Below are positions 6,670-10,176 of a stretch of DNA of 10,176 nucleotides, piece by piece. Within the stretch, counting starts at the first letter, position 1; every line of letters starts with the position of its first letter. Origin of the DNA: an uncultured Burkholderiales Genera incertae sedis bacterium. Its GTDB lineage: Bacteria; Pseudomonadota; Gammaproteobacteria; Burkholderiales; Eutrophovitaceae. The notes under the pieces were generated by a model. It ran no database searches, was not told the origin of the DNA, and saw only the letters and a list, made by a program, of their open reading frames with translations. The stretch spans positions 1 through 10,176 of the forward strand of contig CAJQMS010000047.1 of the NCBI GenBank assembly GCA_905479505.1, written 5' to 3'. The translations under genes were made by a program, and so were the position numbers.

Positions 6670-6697
6670 TTGACAAGGGATCCGTGAACACTAGAAT
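6670..6697 (+). promoter_or_regulatory. Sigma70-like promoter of nrdA
   Basis: TTGACA at 6670-6675 (perfect -35) and TAGAAT at 6692-6697 (five of six for -10) are 16 bases apart, with an A/T-rich stretch just upstream. The -10 lies inside the first NrdR box. Transcription would start near 6704, giving a leader of about 175 bases that includes the second NrdR box and the DnaA box. Confidence 0.75.
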
Positions 6698-6703
6698 TAG
6701 TGG
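6688..6703 (+). promoter_or_regulatory. NrdR box 1
   Basis: ACACTAGAATTAGTGG fits the 16-bp palindromic NrdR site (ACAC...GTGT type) at most positions, with the last base deviating. It covers the nrdA -10 element, so a bound NrdR-dATP complex would block RNA polymerase. Its start is 32 bp from that of box 2, about three helical turns, as usual for paired NrdR sites. Confidence 0.8.
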
Positions 6704-6719
6704 TGAGACTCATGAGGAA

Positions 6720-6735
6720 ACACTATATCTTGTGT
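6720..6735 (+). promoter_or_regulatory. NrdR box 2
   Basis: ACACTATATCTTGTGT is an essentially ideal NrdR box. It lies about 16 bases past the predicted transcription start. NrdR is a zinc-finger/ATP-cone repressor of ribonucleotide reductase genes that needs two aligned boxes. The nrdR gene is not in the window. Confidence 0.88.
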
Positions 6736-6741
6736 ATTTCC

Positions 6742-6750
6742 TGTGGATAA
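6742..6750 (-). promoter_or_regulatory. Perfect DnaA box in the nrdA leader
   Basis: TGTGGATAA is the reverse complement of TTATCCACA, the high-affinity DnaA site. It is 6 bases after NrdR box 2. DnaA binding near the nrdAB promoter is established in E. coli, where it links dNTP synthesis to initiation. Here a single perfect copy is present, downstream of the predicted start; I found no second good match nearby. Confidence 0.65.
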
Positions 6751-6879
6751 CTTGTGAGTTGTTAAAAAAATAGCTAATAACCTAGATAAATAACTGGGTT
6801 TAATTGAGTTTTAGTAGTTTAGTGCTGCGCCAAGAAACTCGTATAGGGATAAGAATGATAAAAGAGTCGAGGAGACCAC

Positions 6880-9726
6880 ATGCAATTGACGGCTAATGTG
6901 AATGAAGCGAGCAATTTGAGTTTAGAAAATATTCGCGAAATCCAAGAAGAGACCGGACGAATCGATAACGCAATGATGAAGGTCGTTCGGCGAAATGGAT
7001 CTGTTGTAGGGTTTGAGGTATCAAAAATTTCTATCGCAATGACTAAAGCTTTTTTAGCCGTTAGTGGAGGCCAAGGAGCGGCATCAGCTCGGGTTCGTGA
7101 GCTGGTAACAGCGTTGACGGAAAATGTGGTCTCTGCGCTCAAGCGTAGAAATCCGACCGGTGGAACCGTTCACATAGAAGATATTCAAGATCAGGTCGAG
7201 TTAGCTTTGATGAGGCACGGAGAGCAAGAGGTCGCGAGGTCCTATGTGCTTTACCGAGAGCAAAGAAATCAGGAAAGAGCCAGGGTAAAGAAAGAGTCAC
7301 AAACTGGTAACGACACTAGTCACCCGGCTTTGAGTATGATTTTGGACGGTGTTTCTCAACCACTAGATATAGATAATTTAAAAAAATTAATTGAAGACTC
7401 ATGCATGGGGTTATCCAATGCGGTTAGCGCGGACACAGTATTAAATCTAACCGTTCGTGACCTGTACGACGGCGTCCCGTTTGAAGAGGTGAATAAGAGC
7501 TTAATACTTTCTGCTAGATCGTTGATAGAAAAAGATCCAGCCTACAGCCAAGTTACGGCAAGATTACTTTTAAATGATTTGCGCCGAGAAGCGCTTGGAG
7601 AAGAACTTAACCGAGAAGAAATGGTAGGGCGTTATCCAGATTACTTCCCGAATTTCGTCAAGACCGGAGTGGAAGCAGAGTTGTTGGATGAGCGAATGCT
7701 GCAATTCGATTTGGCTAAACTTGGGGCGGCACTAAAACCAGAAAGAGACGAGCAATTTGGTTACTTGGGACTTCAAACTTTGTATGATCGATATTTTTTG
7801 CATATCGATGATCGTCGCATAGAGCTGCCGCAAGCATTTTTTATGCGGGTAGCGATGGGGCTGTCGTTAGGTGAAGTTGAGCGCGAGGCTAGGGCTATAG
7901 AATTCTATAATTTGCTCTCATCGTTCGACTTCATGAGTTCGACTCCGACATTGTTTAACTCTGGAACTACTCGACCACAATTGTCTAGTTGTTATTTAAC
8001 GACGGTAGACGATGACTTAGACGGAATTTACGAGGCAATAAAGGAAAATGCGTTGCTTTCAAAATATGCCGGGGGGCTTGGTAATGACTGGACTCCTGTG
8101 CGGTCTATGGGCTCGCACATTAAGGGAACGAACGGAAAGTCTCAAGGCGTGGTGCCTTTTCTAAAAGTAGTCAATGATACTGCTGTAGCGGTCAATCAAG
8201 GCGGCAAGCGTAAAGGCGCAGTATGCGCGTATCTCGAAACTTGGCATATGGATATAGAAGAGTTCCTCGAGTTGAGAAAAAATACCGGCGATGATCGTAG
8301 GCGAACGCATGATATGAATACCGCAAATTGGATACCCGATTTATTCATGAAGAGGGTGATCCAAAACGAGCAATGGACATTATTTACACCATCAGAGGTT
8401 CCAGATTTGCATGATCTCTACGGTGAAGCTTTTGAGCAGGCTTACACTCGATATGAGCAGATGTCGGCGGAGGGAAAGATTAAGCTTTATAAGCAAGTGC
8501 CTGCTGTGCAGATATGGAGAAAAATGATTTCTATGTTGTTCGAGACGGGCCACCCTTGGATTACATTCAAAGATCCTTGTAATATCCGGTCTCCCCAGCG
8601 GCATATCGGTGCTGTGCATAGCTCTAACTTATGCACGGAAATTACACTAAATACTTCAGAAAGTGAAATTGCCGTTTGTAACTTAGGATCAGTCAATCTG
8701 GTTGCGCATCTTAAGGATGGTAAGTTAGATCATGAAAAACTAAAACGAACTGTTTCTACGGCAATGAGAATGCTGGATAACGTCGTAGATATTAATTTCT
8801 ACGCAGTTGGTAAAGCTCGAAACTCTAATTTAAAACACCGTCCTGTGGGTATGGGAATGATGGGGTTCCAAGATTGTTTGCATAAGATGCAAATACCCTA
8901 TGGTTCAAAAGAGGCGGTCGCTTTTGCTGATGAGTCTACAGAGGCCGTTTGCTATCACGCATATTGGTCCTCAACCAACCTCGCTGAGGAGCGAGGAAGA
9001 TATTCTACCTTCGAAGGTTCATTGTGGTCGAAAGGCATCCTTCCGATCGACTCAATCGAATTGCTTGAAAAGGAACGAGGCGGGTACTTGGAGGTGGACA
9101 GAAATACCTCGCTAGATTGGGGGCAGTTAAGAGATAGAATCACAACGGTAGGTATGAGAAATTCAAACTGTGTGGCGATTGCGCCGACTGCAACAATCGC
9201 GAATATTATTGGTGTGTCGGCTTCGATTGAGCCCACGTACCAAAATCTTTACGTGAAGTCTAATCTGTCCGGAGAGTTCACTGTCACTAACGGCTATTTG
9301 GTAGAGGAACTTAAAGCCCGAGGGTTATGGGATGACGTGATGATTTCTGATTTGAAGTACTTTGACGGGGCGCTATCAAAGATAGACAGAATCCCTGAAG
9401 AGTTGAGGTCAGTTTATGCAACCGCATTCGAGATGGACCCCGTTTGGTTGGTCGAGTGTGCGTCTCGACGTCAAAAATGGATAGACCAGGCGCAATCGTT
9501 AAATATTTATATGGCGGGAGTATCTGGTAAAAAATTGGATGATATATATAAGCTTGCTTGGCAGCGTGGACTAAAGACCACCTATTATCTGAGAACGATG
9601 GGAGCAACATCGGCAGAAAAATCTACGGTAGCAGCTGGGCAGTTGAACGCGGTTTCATCCAACATAGAGGCAGTAGAGCCAAAGTTTTGCGCCATCGATG
9701 ACCCTGAGTGCGAGGCGTGTCAATGA
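6880..9726 (+). CDS. nrdA: Ribonucleoside-diphosphate reductase class Ia, alpha subunit
   Basis: NrdA reduces ribonucleoside diphosphates to deoxyribonucleotides with a radical supplied by NrdB. The 948-residue protein has an N-terminal ATP-cone (about 34-126; VVRRNGS start, AxSYVLYREQR end). A second region at about 154-240 aligns with the single E. coli cone but lacks its VxKRDG nucleotide-binding start, so it is probably degenerate. The catalytic barrel follows: Cys371 in SSCYL, Asn583/Cys585/Glu587 in NLCTEI (thiyl radical and base), Cys600 in VCNLGSVNL, radical-relay Tyr902-Tyr903 in TTYYLRTMGA, and a redox-active tail CAIDDPECEACQ (Cys937, Cys944, Cys947). It is longer than E. coli NrdA (about 760 residues) because of the extra N-terminal region, as in Pseudomonas and betaproteobacteria. 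The start follows GAGGAG at 6869-6874. The stop overlaps a small ORF (ATGA). Confidence 0.97.
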   Translation: MQLTANVNEASNLSLENIREIQEETGRIDNAMMKVVRRNGSVVGFEVSKISIAMTKAFLAVSGGQGAASARVRELVTALTENVVSALKRRNPTGGTVHIEDIQDQVELALMRHGEQEVARSYVLYREQRNQERARVKKESQTGNDTSHPALSMILDGVSQPLDIDNLKKLIEDSCMGLSNAVSADTVLNLTVRDLYDGVPFEEVNKSLILSARSLIEKDPAYSQVTARLLLNDLRREALGEELNREEMVGRYPDYFPNFVKTGVEAELLDERMLQFDLAKLGAALKPERDEQFGYLGLQTLYDRYFLHIDDRRIELPQAFFMRVAMGLSLGEVEREARAIEFYNLLSSFDFMSSTPTLFNSGTTRPQLSSCYLTTVDDDLDGIYEAIKENALLSKYAGGLGNDWTPVRSMGSHIKGTNGKSQGVVPFLKVVNDTAVAVNQGGKRKGAVCAYLETWHMDIEEFLELRKNTGDDRRRTHDMNTANWIPDLFMKRVIQNEQWTLFTPSEVPDLHDLYGEAFEQAYTRYEQMSAEGKIKLYKQVPAVQIWRKMISMLFETGHPWITFKDPCNIRSPQRHIGAVHSSNLCTEITLNTSESEIAVCNLGSVNLVAHLKDGKLDHEKLKRTVSTAMRMLDNVVDINFYAVGKARNSNLKHRPVGMGMMGFQDCLHKMQIPYGSKEAVAFADESTEAVCYHAYWSSTNLAEERGRYSTFEGSLWSKGILPIDSIELLEKERGGYLEVDRNTSLDWGQLRDRITTVGMRNSNCVAIAPTATIANIIGVSASIEPTYQNLYVKSNLSGEFTVTNGYLVEELKARGLWDDVMISDLKYFDGALSKIDRIPEELRSVYATAFEMDPVWLVECASRRQKWIDQAQSLNIYMAGVSGKKLDDIYKLAWQRGLKTTYYLRTMGATSAEKSTVAAGQLNAVSSNIEAVEPKFCAIDDPECEACQ

Positions 9727-9863
9727 GGCTGTTGAAAAAACTCCAATCAGCTGCTAGAAGGCGAGCTAATTTTTTTGTGGGAAAAAATTCTAGTAATTCA
9801 GATGAACAAAATACTACGCGTACAGTCAAAAAGCGAAGTAAGCAACCAAGATATTCGTTTTGA
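9723..9863 (+). CDS. Small basic protein encoded between nrdA and nrdB, unknown
   Basis: A 46-residue frame starts at ATG 9723-9725, overlapping the nrdA stop as ATGA, and ends at TGA 9861-9863. GAGG at 9712-9715, inside the nrdA 3' end, is a well-placed ribosome-binding site, so translation could be coupled to nrdA. The product begins MRLLKKLQSAARRRANFF and ends KKRSKQPRYSF. It has 13 Lys/Arg against two acidic residues, no membrane segment and no cysteine. It resembles nothing I recognise. Highly basic character could mean nucleic-acid or nucleotide-pool contact, but that is speculation. It could also be a chance frame in a 213-base intergenic stretch; overlap, ribosome-binding site and position inside the nrd operon favour a real gene. 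Confidence 0.5.
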   Translation: MRLLKKLQSAARRRANFFVGKNSSNSDEQNTTRTVKKRSKQPRYSF

Positions 9864-9939
9864 GTAACAGAAATAAAAAATCATTGCGCAAGCCAGTAAA
9901 ACTTATAAATAATATGTAAGAATTTTTTGAGGAAATTTT

Positions 9940-10176
9940 ATGCTTCAGTTTGAAGATTCGCCATCAGTCAACGCAGGAACACTCGGTACGCCATCAGACG
10001 CACCTGCATCAAGCACTTCGACCGCTGCTAGAGTTCGTGTTGAGGACAAACGAATAATTAACGATACTGCGGACGTTAATCAACTGGTTCCATTTAAATA
10101 TAACTGGGCTTGGGATAAGTATCTCGCTGGCTGTGCGAACCATTGGATGCCACAAGAAATTAACATGACCAGAGAC
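9940..10176 (+). CDS. nrdB: Ribonucleoside-diphosphate reductase class Ia, beta subunit, N-terminal part
   Basis: NrdB carries the di-iron-tyrosyl radical cofactor that activates NrdA. Only the first 79 residues are inside the window; the frame is open to the right edge. After a low-complexity stretch rich in Ala, Ser, Thr and Pro (about residues 8-29), RVRVEDKRIIN and then VNQLVPFKYNWAWDKY and NHWMPQEINMTRD match betaproteobacterial NrdB. The metal ligands and radical tyrosine lie further on and cannot be checked. The ATG at 9940 has GAGGA at 9929-9933 with good spacing. It lies 76 bases after the small basic ORF and is presumably in the nrdA transcript. Confidence 0.93.
   Translation, partial: MLQFEDSPSVNAGTLGTPSDAPASSTSTAARVRVEDKRIINDTADVNQLVPFKYNWAWDKYLAGCANHWMPQEINMTRD

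Larger units (their letters stand above)
6550..6879. other. 330-base gap between ampD and nrdA: nrdA control region
   Basis: There is no gene here. The first 120 bases hold only an AT-rich stretch around 6644-6667 that could act as an UP element, and no convincing terminator for ampD. From 6670 on it carries the nrdA promoter, two NrdR boxes and a DnaA box, described separately. From 6751 to 6868 I see no further site beyond A/T-rich DNA. GAGGAG at 6869-6874 is the nrdA ribosome-binding site. Confidence 0.8.

Noticed and set aside
6751..6760. Second DnaA box (TGTGAGTTG) right after the perfect one
   Set aside because: Too many mismatches to the TTATNCACA consensus.
9884..9915. Separate nrdB promoter (TTGCGC with a TATAAA or TAAATA)
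   Set aside because: Spacers come out as 14, 16 or 20 bases with poor -10 matches at the acceptable spacing; co-transcription with nrdA is simpler.

Overview
The window looks like an ordinary housekeeping segment of a betaproteobacterial chromosome, most likely a Burkholderiales-type lineage with fairly low GC (mid-40s percent by eye). The evidence for that placement is a CNP1-family gene next to proB, a PP0621-family zinc-ribbon gene in front of ampD, and a NrdB N-terminus of the Burkholderiales type. No mobile element, CRISPR array, tRNA or rRNA was found. No clearly new defence or metabolic system is visible. The most interesting items are the layered nrdA control region and a small basic ORF between nrdA and nrdB.

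Positions 1-956, plus strand: the 3' end of an HdrB/GlpC-like (Fe-S)-binding protein, then a complete DUF3501 gene 17 bases downstream, then about 180 bases without a gene that carry one inverted repeat. Positions 957-1553 hold a secreted CNP1-like protein that converges on the next block.

Positions 1571-4444, minus strand: the widespread cluster rplU (L21), rpmA (L27), obgE (ribosome-assembly GTPase), proB (glutamate 5-kinase). A strong intrinsic terminator after rpmA separates the two ribosomal protein genes from obgE-proB. ObgE and proB are 3 bases apart and probably translationally coupled. A weak terminator overlaps the end of proB.

Positions 4445-4638: a divergent control region with a sigma70-like promoter for rplU (minus) and one for ispB (plus), their -35 elements back to back. 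Positions 4639-5604 encode the octaprenyl diphosphate synthase IspB (quinone side chain). Positions 5734-6549 hold PP0621-ampD. AmpD, the cytoplasmic anhydro-muropeptide amidase, starts at TTG behind a strong Shine-Dalgarno sequence.

Positions 6550-10176: the class Ia ribonucleotide reductase locus. The leader carries a sigma70-like promoter, two 16-bp NrdR boxes 32 bp apart and a perfect DnaA box, consistent with deoxynucleotide synthesis being tied to nucleotide pools and to replication initiation. NrdA has an extra N-terminal ATP-cone followed by a degenerate one. A 46-residue, strongly basic ORF overlaps the nrdA stop (ATGA), and nrdB runs off the right edge.
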